From Pseudobacteriovorax sp. (GTDB lineage Bacteria; Bdellovibrionota_B; Oligoflexia; Oligoflexales; Oligoflexaceae): a stretch of DNA of 64,000 nt. Each line of letters opens with the position of its first letter. Position 1 is the first letter of the stretch. The notes under the pieces are model-generated. The model had not been told where the DNA came from, searched no databases, and saw only the letters and a list, made by a program, of their open reading frames with translations. A program made the translations under genes and the position numbers. The stretch lies in NCBI GenBank assembly GCA_013215145.1, contig JABSRP010000002.1:1-64000 (forward strand), in the 5' to 3' direction. This document shows positions 36,012-45,464 of this stretch, piece by piece.

Positions 36012-37220
36012 TCACTGTTCCAAAATATTTTCCTTAATATTGATTCCCACATGACGACCAGGATCTGCCTGATATCCAGCAATCCGATCACCAGTTTTTA
36101 TTTCCGTCGAATTGAGTGGTTTACCATCGGCTCCGAAAACTCTTACATGCCAATCATCTTGCAATAGGATATTAACCTCTGCCTCACTGGCAAATCGGCC
36201 TCGAATTAAACGCAGTGGTCTCAACTCTGTTTTAATACGCCCCACCACAGCACGACTGGATTGACCACTTAGATTTACGACTAAGGCATCGTCACCAGCT
36301 TTCAATTCTGAAAGATAGTTTGTGGTATCATGAATTCCATAAATGTAACTGTGAATAGCCCCAGCGTTGATGCGAAATGGCCGAAGCTCCATATAAGGTA
36401 AATGAAACACTTCCGGACAGCATAAAATACCCCCTTGGGAGGTGGATCCTATTAGCATTCCTTCGTCTTCTGAAAATAGGGTCGCTAGATCCACACAGGC
36501 ACGATAACCCATACCCACAGGTCTACTTTCCACAACGGTAAGATCTTCCAGGCTAAGGCTTTCATTTTGCCCTTGATGCCAAAGCACCTTAAGCCGACTT
36601 AATACCTCAGGATCTTCAGGAGAAAACATCACCCCATCTGCACCATACTCCATAACTCCAAGGACCACGACGGCCGCATCAACATCGGTACGGGAAACGA
36701 TTTCATTGATCAGTATGGTACCTGTAGCCTGAAGCGAGGCAATAACTAATTCTAATGGGATATTAGTAGGATCCTTAAAGCGGATACATAGATAAGCAAA
36801 ACGTTTACCGCGATTGATCGCCTCATGTAGGCTTTCCGAAGAGTCGACAAACGCTTTATAGCAAGTCGTCAATCCTCGATTTTGAGCAAGTTGTGCCAAC
36901 TCAAAGTTATCGGCTAGTATTATAATATTTAAATGCCTTTGATCAGCAACAGCAGATAAATCCGACTCCTTTTCAATGGCTACAATTAGTTTTAAGGGGT
37001 GGAGCTTACCAAAATCTTCCAGATCGCCAGCATCAATAACTGCGCCCGAATAGGGAAGATCTGAGATTGTATCCTTAAGAGAATCAGCAGATAGACTTTT
37101 ATTAGATCTGGCATCATACCAAAGCTCTCTCTCCTGATGTATGGATTTTTTGTTAGGTACAGAAATTTGACTAGATTTCACGATGGTTTCCATCGCATTT
37201 TCTTCATTATGACTAAACAA
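36012..37220 (-). CDS. DHQ synthase II-like enzyme (GriH/MJ1249 type)
   Basis: 402 residues, TTG start with CAGGAG eight bases upstream (an ATG at 37193 is possible). The family begins at RELWYDARSNKSL; about 30 extra residues precede it. Family-typical features are NEIVSRTDVDAAVVVLGVMEYGADGVMF, RPVGMGYRACVDLATLF, the GSTSQGG-like GMLIGSTSQGGILCCPE, NAGAIHSYI, and GRIKTELRPL. Archaeal members make 3-dehydroquinate; the GriH branch converts the ADH-type intermediate into 3,4-AHBA. It is the first gene of the operon and is preceded by a structured leader. Confidence 0.9.
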   Translation of the reverse strand: MFSHNEENAMETIVKSSQISVPNKKSIHQERELWYDARSNKSLSADSLKDTISDLPYSGAVIDAGDLEDFGKLHPLKLIVAIEKESDLSAVADQRHLNIIILADNFELAQLAQNRGLTTCYKAFVDSSESLHEAINRGKRFAYLCIRFKDPTNIPLELVIASLQATGTILINEIVSRTDVDAAVVVLGVMEYGADGVMFSPEDPEVLSRLKVLWHQGQNESLSLEDLTVVESRPVGMGYRACVDLATLFSEDEGMLIGSTSQGGILCCPEVFHLPYMELRPFRINAGAIHSYIYGIHDTTNYLSELKAGDDALVVNLSGQSSRAVVGRIKTELRPLRLIRGRFASEAEVNILLQDDWHVRVFGADGKPLNSTEIKTGDRIAGYQADPGRHVGINIKENILEQ

Positions 37221-37238
37221 GACATTTCTCCTGAAATT

Positions 37239-37303
37239 GAGAACTCCAAGCCACCATAAACAGTTATGGCTTCACATTTCCGTCGCATAGGCTAGGAGTT
37301 CTC
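37239..37303 (-). promoter_or_regulatory. structured 5' leader before the aromatic biosynthesis operon
   Basis: In the minus-strand transcript an outer 14-bp stem (13 of 14 pairs: GAGAACTCCTAGCC with GGCTTGGAGTTCTC) encloses 37 bases. Inside, immediately next to its 3' arm, is a perfect hairpin CCATAA-CTGT-TTATGG (37269-37254). The 3' arm ends about nine bases before the AGGAG of the first gene. A second small palindrome CTCGAAAACGAG (37301-37312) adjoins. The form suggests a cis-acting RNA or an operator. Confidence 0.55.
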
Positions 37304-37371
37304 GAAAACGAGTTTTCTAAATGATATTGCTACTAAGCCATCGTTTACTTATTAGCGGTAATCCTACACAA

Positions 37372-37947
37372 CTAATAGAAGCTTAGAAAAACTCCACTAT
37401 CTGAAGGAAAAGCCGATTCTAGAAACGCCTTAGTGTCTTCGTTTAAGCTTCTATCAAAATCTAAAACGCGAAGATTTTGCAAGGCGGCAAATCGCTCTAA
37501 AATAGTTGAATCAATTGTCGTCAAGGGATTGCGAAAACAGTGACAGTTTTCGAGAAGAGGAGTATGCTCAAGAAAATCATCTGGGTAGGTTTCCAGACCG
37601 GTATCGATGATCACTAAAGTCTTCAAATTCACAAGGTCTTTAAACAAACCCTCAGGTAAAAATTGATAAGGATTGCTTCGTATATTAAGTATTTCGAGAC
37701 CATAAAGACCAGAAAAGTCATCAGAATGCAAAACAGTTTCTCCTGCAAACGCAATAGAAACTCGATTGATCTCCAAAAGATCTTCTGAAGTGATGTCCTC
37801 ACAGCTAAGCTGAGTTCCTTTTTGCCCAGAAACTGTCTGTGTAATAAATTCGGCTACGCTCTCCGTCCTATCACAAACGGAAACAAAATCTTCTGCCATT
37901 CCGGTATAGGACCAAATCCATAGCAACGCAGTTATACATCTAAACAT
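37372..37947 (-). CDS. leucine-rich-repeat secreted protein
   Basis: 191 residues with a signal peptide (cleavage near YTGMAED). Three to four leucine-rich-like units are visible (LYGLEILNIRSNPYQFLPEG, LVNLKTLVIIDTGLETYPDD, LQNLRVLDF). Cys residues at the N-terminal cap (SVCDRT, LSCEDI) may pair. LRR proteins bind other proteins; the partner is unknown. It is upstream of the biosynthetic operon in the same direction, with a 151-base gap containing the structured leader, so it is probably a separate transcription unit. Confidence 0.75.
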   Translation of the reverse strand: MFRCITALLWIWSYTGMAEDFVSVCDRTESVAEFITQTVSGQKGTQLSCEDITSEDLLEINRVSIAFAGETVLHSDDFSGLYGLEILNIRSNPYQFLPEGLFKDLVNLKTLVIIDTGLETYPDDFLEHTPLLENCHCFRNPLTTIDSTILERFAALQNLRVLDFDRSLNEDTKAFLESAFPSDSGVFLSFY

Positions 37948-38135
37948 TTTGAAAGCCTCCTTAAGTTTTAATATCTTCTAGGCTTTCAATAGCAAATCTA
38001 AGCTTATATACTACGAATCTTAGCTAACAAAGAATGAGCGGATTTGATTTAAAAAGTCACTGTTACCATTCAAAGAAACTAGATGTAGCATCCCCTTGGA
38101 TAGAGCTTCTTAAATAGGTTTATCTAATTTGCACC

Positions 38136-38991
38136 TCAGAGATTTTTTATGCAACGATCCAATATTCTATTCAGTTTTAAAAAAGCCGATAGCTCTTTTT
38201 TAACAGGTCGCCTTATCGCATGCCGAATCACCCAAAGGTTCTCTACTGTATGTTTCATAGACAGCCACGTTTCAAAGGTTGCCATTGCTAAGTCCTCATC
38301 AATACGAATCAGATCACCCATAGAGTTAGCCACTGATCTTCGAACATAAAGTACCTTATCATTTCGTAGTCTCTGATAAATAGGTATGGTTTTTTTGGGA
38401 GTTGAATCTACCCAATCTATCTTCATTCCCCAGGGGAGCCTGGCCCTTAATCCTTCCGAGGCTAGACGTCTGACATGAAAGTTATTATGTTTTGCCCAAA
38501 GCTTACATTGATCCAGCACTCGTTTTGGCTATTTGATTAGCCAAAGGTCGGATTGCCCATTCGCCAGTGAATTGCATGGTCAGGGTTTCGATGGCCCCAA
38601 TACTGGCATCCATATCTTCAGTACCAAATCGTTCAATAAACTGTGAGATTGGATATAGATAAAATCCATAGGTGAACATTCCCGTTTCGTGAGGCCAAGG
38701 ATCTCCAAATAAGCGGGATAAAATATCAAGCTGCTTTCTATAGGGCCTATCAATATGCTGCCGCAATAGTTCCGCCATAAGATTGAGTCTGTCTTTTAAT
38801 TCGAGGGACTTAAAACGCTTTCCATAGTCTGAGATTAGCGCTTTAGAGCTGAAGTATTCCTCCTTAGGGTTTATTTGCTGACAGAATACAGTCAAAAACT
38901 CTTTGGTATACCAGTCCTTATGCTTCCCTGTAGGATTCTTCAAATGGGAAAATGGGGACTCACCATCTCTTTCAAGCTCTTGCTTTGTCAC
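38136..38991 (-). pseudogene. AlkC-like DNA alkylation repair protein, frameshifted
   Basis: Two frames together match the HEAT-like AlkC/AlkD DNA-alkylation-repair family. The N-terminal part (38991 to about 38520) ends in FTGEWAIRPLANQIAKT; the C-terminal part (38519 to 38136) continues VLDQCKLWAKHNNFHVRRLASEGLRARLPWG, the most typical segment of the family. The frames are offset by one base near AAAACGAGTGCTGG. The second frame could start at a GTG overlapping the first stop. Such enzymes excise N3- and N7-alkylated bases. Broken by mutation, or by a sequence error. Confidence 0.7.
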
Positions 38992-39136
38992 TTTGTTGCT
39001 CCTAACGGGATAGATTCACTTTTAGATCAAGGATACAAGTTCACACAGACTCTCTAGTCAGATATTTGGTAAAACCCAATTTTCTACGAACTTGATTCAA
39101 TTTGCAATTTTCTTTGGTTTCCCTATGCGCGCGTAC

Positions 39137-39386
39137 GGCTCTCTAATCTGCCGTCACAAACAGGAGTTAGCTGTGCTGACAGAGAGCCAAACCAATCTTG
39201 TAAGTATCCAACATTTTAGCCATTGAGCTCGCGACGCGGCCGCTAAAACCTTGGATGAACTCTGCATTTTGCTTCAAAACCGGCAAAAAGAAAGCTAGAC
39301 TAGCCGCCAGTTTCGGCACAGCTGCAGGCTTTTATGTTATATTACGAGCAACTTAATCGTGGTAGCCGTTGTCTAGACGGCTTTTC
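39137..39386 (+). ncRNA. candidate structured RNA in a 520-base divergent gap
   Basis: The gap 38992-39512 holds several hairpins in a row: GGCTCTCT/AGAGAGCC (39137-39144 and 39181-39188) with an inner GTCA/TGAC extension; TCCAACATTTTAGC with GCTAAAACCTTGGA (39207-39220 and 39242-39255, 12 of 14 pairs); GCTAGACTAGC; and AGCCGT/ACGGCT followed by TTTTCC (39364-39386), which looks like a terminator. No open frame is found. It may encode a small RNA or a long regulatory leader. It matches no RNA family I can name. Confidence 0.35.
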
Positions 39387-39512
39387 CGATAGAGTTCTTT
39401 AATTTCGATAACTTAGTCGCTAGCAACAGACTAGGCAGAGTGTAATCATGGCCGACTTAACGCTGAAGCTCTCTGCGCTAACGATCATCACTCACTAGGA
39501 AAGAGAAAACCC

Positions 39513-41492
39513 ATGAAGACAAGATACTTCTTTTCGCTTGGACTGGCCTTAAGCCTTGTCGCTGGTTGTGAACAAAAGGATTCAGACGACGAATCAAGAT
39601 TTCCGAATCCTGGCCAAAAAAACTCAGACGATGGCGGAGATAAGCAACCCCTACCCGTTGCCCCAACCGACGATATCGAAATCACAACATCTCTTGTAGA
39701 TAATGATCAGATCGAGATCACCTGGAAAGCCATCCCTAACGCTAAATTTTATAGGGTTGAGCGCAGTGGCAGTAGTGATGACCTGAAAAAAAGTTTCGTG
39801 GATAAAGATTATGCCATCTACTACGATCCACGACCATGTGGATGGGAGACGCCTCATGTTCATTTTGGCGATAACGGTAGCTGGACCAAGCCCCCAGGTA
39901 TTCCCATGGAGAAAAATCAAGCCGGAAATAATCCGGAACTTTTTTACTTTAGTATTGAGGGCGCTGAGCAACTGACACTGACCTTTAACGATGGAGACGG
40001 GGACTGGGATAGCCGTAATGGTCAGAACTATACCTTACCATCGCCAGGGGTTTACGAGCTAACCTGTAAGAAACCTGAGTCTCTCACAAAACTCAATGAT
40101 TCGAGCAATCCAGGTATCAGATCCACCGAAATACGCGATACGAATCTCCCCTACGAAACCCAATTCAGGTATACCATCACAGCTATCGATGAACTAGGGC
40201 AGGCGATTTCACAGCCAAAAACGATCTCATTGGCAACTGAGTACCGTCCGCATTCTATCTATCCGTATTTAACCTGGTCCCAGTCGGATGCTTCAAAAAA
40301 CCCCATCGTGATCCACTACGAAACTAGTGTGAAGATGAAAGGCACTGTGGAAGTTTGTGAGTCCGAAGCTGCAACTGTTTGCCAATCTTTTGAAGGGGCT
40401 GTGGGCAATAAGCACCGGATTGCACTATCGGAATTAGTGGCAAATCAAAAGTACTATTATCGGATCTTTAGAGAAGAGGGACCGTCAGAGTTCTACTGGT
40501 TTAAAACACTACCCGAAAACACCGATAATATTACCTTCGCTTTGGCCTCGGACATGCAAGATGGTGAAGATTATAACGACCCTCCAAGAAGGTGGTCTGA
40601 AGTCGCCGGAGCGATTCGCACGTTGATGACGACTCAAGATATTCACTTTATGCTTGTACCAGGCGATTTCTTATCCAATGACCGCGCCATCAACTGGAAA
40701 CACTTTTTTGATCGAGGTAAAGACCTTCTGCCGTATATCGTGATGATGCCTGCTGTAGGCAACCATGATACAAAGGGGGATGCAACCCACAATGAAAATA
40801 CCAGTAATCCTCACGGCACACAAAATTTCTTAGACTACTTCTCTTTGCCTAGCGATGAGGAGCATTACTACTTCCAGGTTGGAAGCAAGCATTTTTTCGT
40901 ACTCAACTCTGAAAGGGACTCTAACTCTCCAGAGGTCCCCACAACGCAGCAATATAGCTGGTTCAAGGACAAACTAGAGACCGTACAGGCTGAGGATCCC
41001 AACAAAAGGGACTGGTACTTTACGACTCAACACATACCTCTGATTTCGGCTCATAATCGTCACAGCCATGCAACAAAAGGCATAAGACCATGGAGCCAAC
41101 TTTTTGATGGCGCGATTGACTGGAATTTTGCTGGTCATGTCCATGCTTACCACAGGTTCCAGCCATTAACCTTATCTAGTGGTTTATCCGAGGTCCAAGA
41201 GAGCTATTCGCCAACATTGGGCGGAACGGGGTATATCATTCTTCCTCCTGCTGGCCACACCCCTTCACGCTGGAGAAAAAGTGACGACAGACCGGATTAT
41301 GGCTCGAACGCCGCGCTTTTAGCCTTTCCAGATGTTGAGGGTAACCCCCTTGCAAACCGATCACAAATTGGCTTTGCTACGATTGAACTTCGTGGATCTG
41401 ACTTTTCATTGAAGACCTATGGCATGGGTACGCTAAAAGAGGGCGACCATTTAGAGGCCTCGTTAATTGACAGCCTTGAATACAGCAAGTAG
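39513..41492 (+). CDS. metallophosphoesterase lipoprotein with N-terminal beta domains
   Basis: 659 residues with lipobox LVAGC. The N-terminal 330 residues hold fibronectin III-like segments (VDNDQIEITWKAIPNAKFYRV) and an inserted module with FNDGDGDWDSRNGQNY and PSPGVYELTC, like CBM25/26-type starch-binding loops. The phosphoesterase core has D in FALASDMQDGED, VPGDFLS, GNHD and GHVHAYHR, that is, the full purple-acid-phosphatase-like metal set. Substrate could be an organic phosphate or a nucleotide outside the cytoplasm. RBS GAAAGAGAAAACCC. Probably monocistronic. Confidence 0.88.
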   Translation: MKTRYFFSLGLALSLVAGCEQKDSDDESRFPNPGQKNSDDGGDKQPLPVAPTDDIEITTSLVDNDQIEITWKAIPNAKFYRVERSGSSDDLKKSFVDKDYAIYYDPRPCGWETPHVHFGDNGSWTKPPGIPMEKNQAGNNPELFYFSIEGAEQLTLTFNDGDGDWDSRNGQNYTLPSPGVYELTCKKPESLTKLNDSSNPGIRSTEIRDTNLPYETQFRYTITAIDELGQAISQPKTISLATEYRPHSIYPYLTWSQSDASKNPIVIHYETSVKMKGTVEVCESEAATVCQSFEGAVGNKHRIALSELVANQKYYYRIFREEGPSEFYWFKTLPENTDNITFALASDMQDGEDYNDPPRRWSEVAGAIRTLMTTQDIHFMLVPGDFLSNDRAINWKHFFDRGKDLLPYIVMMPAVGNHDTKGDATHNENTSNPHGTQNFLDYFSLPSDEEHYYFQVGSKHFFVLNSERDSNSPEVPTTQQYSWFKDKLETVQAEDPNKRDWYFTTQHIPLISAHNRHSHATKGIRPWSQLFDGAIDWNFAGHVHAYHRFQPLTLSSGLSEVQESYSPTLGGTGYIILPPAGHTPSRWRKSDDRPDYGSNAALLAFPDVEGNPLANRSQIGFATIELRGSDFSLKTYGMGTLKEGDHLEASLIDSLEYSK

Positions 41493-41495
41493 TGC

Positions 41496-41563
41496 AAGCT
41501 TGAGGATCCCTTCTATCTCTCGACAGCTATGAGATAGATTGGATCCACCTGACCTCCAAGCTT
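41496..41563 (+). terminator. nested imperfect hairpin after the phosphoesterase gene
   Basis: TCTATCTC (41512-41519) pairs with GAGATAGA (41531-41538), and outside it AAGCTTGAGG pairs with CCTCCAAGCTT (one mismatch/bulge). It is four bases after the stop codon. No T tract follows, so it may stabilise the mRNA rather than terminate. Confidence 0.5.
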
Positions 41564-41763
41564 CCGCGCCCCATACCGATGACAACAGCTCCGACCTTCG
41601 CTAACAAATAAGACTAAATTTTTTATTTTATCCGTCAGATTGAATTTCAATCAGAATCTTAACTTGCAGGACACCCAGCGAAATCCTCCTCGCTTTGTAT
41701 GGCACATTTTGGTATGCACTCTGAGGGAATCTGCACCTCAAGAGGACTGGAAAGGACTGCTAC

Positions 41764-42585
41764 ATGGATCAATGGCAACCCTCCCTAGAATATGATGAGC
41801 CTGGTCAGTTTTTACGACACTGCTACGAACTTGAGCGTAAGGGCAATCCGAAGGCAACGTATGAAGCCTTCTCTAAAAAGATTGGCATTAGTCTTTCTCT
41901 TTTGAAAATGCTTCTTGGCGGCAAACGAAATTTCTCGACACAGCATGTCCATCAAATTGCAAAGGCTCTGAACTTTGCTCATACGGAGCATGAGTACTTC
42001 GAGGCTATCGTGCATCTAAATCAATCGAAAACGAAAGAAGAAACCGCCTTCTACCGAAAGCGTGTCGAAAAACTTAGAGATGACCAAGACGAGAGGAATC
42101 TACAGTATCTGAGAGTTCCGTCGCATCTTTTCACCTCAGAATGGTATATTCCTTCGCTAATTGTTTATCTTATTGATGTTGAGAATTTAAAGGAAAAATC
42201 CGTCGAAGACATCAATTGGCCAGCTATTGAAAGGAAATTTCAACTTTCCCCCGCAGGTGCAAAAAGTATTGTAGATGCTATCGTCAAAACAGGAATCATC
42301 GACGGAGTCGAACAACAAAAAAGCTATATCACCACGGATCAGGTAGCAGCCCTTCGGTCCACCCGTCGATTCTTGAAAAAAGTAGCAGAAGAATCGATCA
42401 AACGCTTAGAATCTTCCTACGGTAACAAGGAAACGTTTTTCCATAGCCATGCCTGCAGCCTTTCGGCAAGCGCTTTTCATAATTTTTTAGGGGAATATAA
42501 GAAGCTTCTAGAGGCTTACAACGAAAAGCCGGATGACGATCGGGCCTCAGTTCATCAGATTATGATGCATGTTTGGCCTGTTTAA
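41764..42585 (+). CDS. TIGR02147-family regulator-like protein
   Basis: 273 residues, no membrane segment. The N-terminal 60 residues have a helix-turn-helix-like element (KISFAAKKxF is not this strand; here ISLSLLKMLLGGKRNFSTQHVHQIAKALN). The rest carries the TIGR02147/DUF4423 arrangement, with TKEETAFYRKRVEKLR, SEWYIPSLIVYL and a C-terminal regulatory-like region (HSHACSLSASAF). The family is abundant in Bdellovibrio and Fibrobacteres and was named without known function; DNA binding is inferred. It has no partner gene. Confidence 0.8.
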   Translation: MDQWQPSLEYDEPGQFLRHCYELERKGNPKATYEAFSKKIGISLSLLKMLLGGKRNFSTQHVHQIAKALNFAHTEHEYFEAIVHLNQSKTKEETAFYRKRVEKLRDDQDERNLQYLRVPSHLFTSEWYIPSLIVYLIDVENLKEKSVEDINWPAIERKFQLSPAGAKSIVDAIVKTGIIDGVEQQKSYITTDQVAALRSTRRFLKKVAEESIKRLESSYGNKETFFHSHACSLSASAFHNFLGEYKKLLEAYNEKPDDDRASVHQIMMHVWPV

Positions 42586-42657
42586 GTAACGAATTTTAAA
42601 TCTTTTCTATAAAATTTCGAGCCATCACGTAAACGGTGCTGCTTAAAGACCAGACCA

Positions 42658-42698
42658 AAAAAAATGGAGCTTATGAGTATCGCAAGCTCCATTTTTTT
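42658..42698. terminator. bidirectional intrinsic terminator
   Basis: A perfect 15-bp stem with A/T flanks, AAAAAAATGGAGCTT (42658-42672) and AAGCTCCATTTTTTT (42684-42698). It lies between the convergent TIGR02147 gene and acnB and serves both. Confidence 0.92.
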
Positions 42699-42707
42699 CA
42701 CAAAAAC

Positions 42708-45464
42708 CTAACTAACCGGAGGAGCAAATTGTGTCAGAACAATTCCATTCACAGCCTGCTTGTATTCATCAATACTAGGGACCCTTCCCAATATAGTCGA
42801 GAGAACCACAACAGGAGTTGATGCCAAAAGCGACTCTCCCTTTTTCTCATCCGAGTCCTCAACAACTCTTCCTTGGAATAATCTTGTTGACGTCGCCATG
42901 ACAGTATCACCTTTAGCGGCTTTTTCTTGATTGCCCATACAGAGGTTGCAACCCGGACGCTCGAGGTACATCATGTTTTGATAGGAGACACGAGCAGCGC
43001 TTTTTGGTGCATTATCGTCAAACTCGAAACCAGCATACTTCTGTAGGATAGCCCAGTCACCTTCCTCTTTGAGTTCGTCAATAATATTGTAGGTTGGCGG
43101 AGCTACTACCAGTGGAGCATGAAACTCGACCTTGCCACTGTCTTTTTCCACATTGCGAAGCATATGCGCAAGAATTTTCAGATCACCCTTGTGAACCATA
43201 CAAGATCCGATAAATCCAAGATCAACTTTTTTGTTAGCACCATAATACGACACTGGTCTCAAGACATCATGAGTGTAGCGTTTAGAAATATCGTCGTTGT
43301 GAACATCAGGGTCAGCAATGACAGGTTCAACGATTTGATCAAGATCCACCTCAAAGGTAGCACTATACTTTGCGTTTGCATCTGGTTTCAGAGCCGGGCT
43401 CTCGCCACTCTTAATATCGGCAATACGTTTGTTAGCTTTGTCGATAAGCCCCTTTAACACCTGAGCTTTGTTATCCATCCCCTTATCGATCATAATCTGG
43501 ATGCGATCCTTAGCAATCTCGAGAGATGCGACAAGAGTATCATCTTCCGAAATACATATGGAAGCTTTGGCTTTCATCTCTGCCGTCCAATCGGTAAAGG
43601 TAAAGGCTTGATCAGCTAACAATGTTCCGAGATGAACCTCAATGATTCGTCCTTGAAACACGTTTTCACCAAATTGCTTAAGCATCTGAGCTTGGGTCGC
43701 ATGGACCACATCGCGAAAATCCATGTGGTCCTGAAGTTTGCCCTTAAAGGTCACCTTTACCGATTCCGGAATCGGCATCGAGGCTTCACCAGTGGCAAGC
43801 GCTAAAGCTACTGTCCCTGAATCTGCTCCGAAAGCGACCCCTTTAGACATACGCGTATGGGAATCACCGCCAATAACAATGGCCCAATCGTCGATCGTAA
43901 GATCATTCAGTACTTTATGTATCACATCAGTCAGAGGATGATACTTGTCTTCGGGATCTCTAGCTGTGATCAAGCCAAACTTGTTCATAAAGCTCATAAG
44001 CTTGGGAATGTTGGTTTGCGCTTTTCGGTCCCATACAGAGGCCGTATGACAACCTGATTGATAAGCCCCGTCCACCGAAGGTGAGATCACGGTTGCTGCC
44101 ATGGACTCCAGTTCTTGTGAGGTCATCAACCCAGTCGTATCCTGAGAGCCGACAATATTAACTTTAACTCTAACATCAGAACCTGCATGAAGTACCTTAC
44201 CAGGCGCTACATCCATTGCATTCTTGTTGAAAATCTTCTCAACTGCCGTCAAACCTTGCCCTTCGTGGGACACTTCTTTGGGCGATGCAAATGCTGATTG
44301 CAACGGAACACCTAGAGTTTCAGCTGCAAAGCCCTGAAGTTTTTTGCCAAAGACAACGGCATAGGAACCACCAGCTTTGATGGATTCCAGCTTCTGAGGT
44401 GTAAGGGCTGAGCTTATATCTACCAGCTCTTTTTCCCCCTGGAGAAGTTTCTTTGTCTTTGTATTGATAGTTAGGCAAGTACCCGTAGCCACCGAATATG
44501 CCATGCGGAGGATGGGATCACCATTTGCGTCTAATTTTGGTTTCCCATCTTGATCCAAGTCTTTGACCCAATTTTTGAGATCAATCCCGATGCCACCGGT
44601 TACGTTGACAGTCGTTAAGAAGATGGGAGAAATTCCGTTAGTACCACCAACGATAGGTGCGATATTAACAAAAGGAATATAAGGACTGGAAGGCTTTCCC
44701 GTCCAAAGCGCGACATTGTTAACGCCTGACATGCGAGACGACCCGACTCCCATGGTACCTTTTTCCGCAACAATCATAACGCGCTTATCAGGATGTAAGG
44801 CTTGCAAACTCTGGATCTCTTTTTGTGCCTCTTCAGAGATCATGCACTTACCATGAAGCTCTCGGTCAGAGCGGGAGTGAGCTTGATTGCCTGGCGAGAG
44901 TAGATCTGTGGAAATATCTCCCTCGGCAGCAACGTAAGTCACGATCTGTATCTCTTCATCAACCCCGGGCAGATTTGTAAAGAATTCCGCCTTGGAATAG
45001 CTTTCTAGAATGTCTTTTGCTATCGCATTACCATTCTGGAAAGCAGTCTTCAACCGGTTCGTATCTGATTCGTAAAGGAATACTTGAGTTTTCAAAACAT
45101 CAGCAGCACCTTTGGCGATACTTTGATCGTCACCTAGGGCAAGATCTAAGAGTACCTCTACAGATGGTCCGCCTTTCATATGAGACAATAATTCGAAAGC
45201 GTAGCTAGGTGTGATCTCGTCCACCGCCACGGTACCTAACACGATCTCTTTGAGAAACTTTGCTTTTGCTGCGGCTGCTTCAGTGGTGCCAGGTAACGTG
45301 TTGTAAATGAAAAACTCAAGAGAATCTTTGCGATACTCGGAAGAGGTATCTTTAATCTGAGAGATAATCTCCTCAGTTAATTGGCTACCGTCAATGGGTT
45401 TTGGCTTCAGTCCAACATTTTTTCGTTCTTTTATTTCTTTTAAATAGTCTTGGTAAGCGCTCAT
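42708..45464 (-). CDS. acnB: aconitate hydratase B (bifunctional with 2-methylisocitrate dehydratase)
   Basis: 918 residues, slightly longer than the 865 of the E. coli enzyme. It interconverts citrate and isocitrate in the TCA cycle, in the cytoplasm. The N-terminal HEAT-like domain is typical of AcnB. The 4Fe-4S ligands are visible: one Cys in IGSCMVHKGD (about 756) and two in RPGCNLCMGN (about 838 and 841). Active-site segments include VIGGDSHTRMSKGVAFGADSG. Next to a Fur-box gene upstream and iron uptake genes further away; iron dependence fits but is not proof of co-regulation. Start ATG at 45464. Confidence 0.96.
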   Translation of the reverse strand: MSAYQDYLKEIKERKNVGLKPKPIDGSQLTEEIISQIKDTSSEYRKDSLEFFIYNTLPGTTEAAAAKAKFLKEIVLGTVAVDEITPSYAFELLSHMKGGPSVEVLLDLALGDDQSIAKGAADVLKTQVFLYESDTNRLKTAFQNGNAIAKDILESYSKAEFFTNLPGVDEEIQIVTYVAAEGDISTDLLSPGNQAHSRSDRELHGKCMISEEAQKEIQSLQALHPDKRVMIVAEKGTMGVGSSRMSGVNNVALWTGKPSSPYIPFVNIAPIVGGTNGISPIFLTTVNVTGGIGIDLKNWVKDLDQDGKPKLDANGDPILRMAYSVATGTCLTINTKTKKLLQGEKELVDISSALTPQKLESIKAGGSYAVVFGKKLQGFAAETLGVPLQSAFASPKEVSHEGQGLTAVEKIFNKNAMDVAPGKVLHAGSDVRVKVNIVGSQDTTGLMTSQELESMAATVISPSVDGAYQSGCHTASVWDRKAQTNIPKLMSFMNKFGLITARDPEDKYHPLTDVIHKVLNDLTIDDWAIVIGGDSHTRMSKGVAFGADSGTVALALATGEASMPIPESVKVTFKGKLQDHMDFRDVVHATQAQMLKQFGENVFQGRIIEVHLGTLLADQAFTFTDWTAEMKAKASICISEDDTLVASLEIAKDRIQIMIDKGMDNKAQVLKGLIDKANKRIADIKSGESPALKPDANAKYSATFEVDLDQIVEPVIADPDVHNDDISKRYTHDVLRPVSYYGANKKVDLGFIGSCMVHKGDLKILAHMLRNVEKDSGKVEFHAPLVVAPPTYNIIDELKEEGDWAILQKYAGFEFDDNAPKSAARVSYQNMMYLERPGCNLCMGNQEKAAKGDTVMATSTRLFQGRVVEDSDEKKGESLLASTPVVVLSTILGRVPSIDEYKQAVNGIVLTQFAPPVS

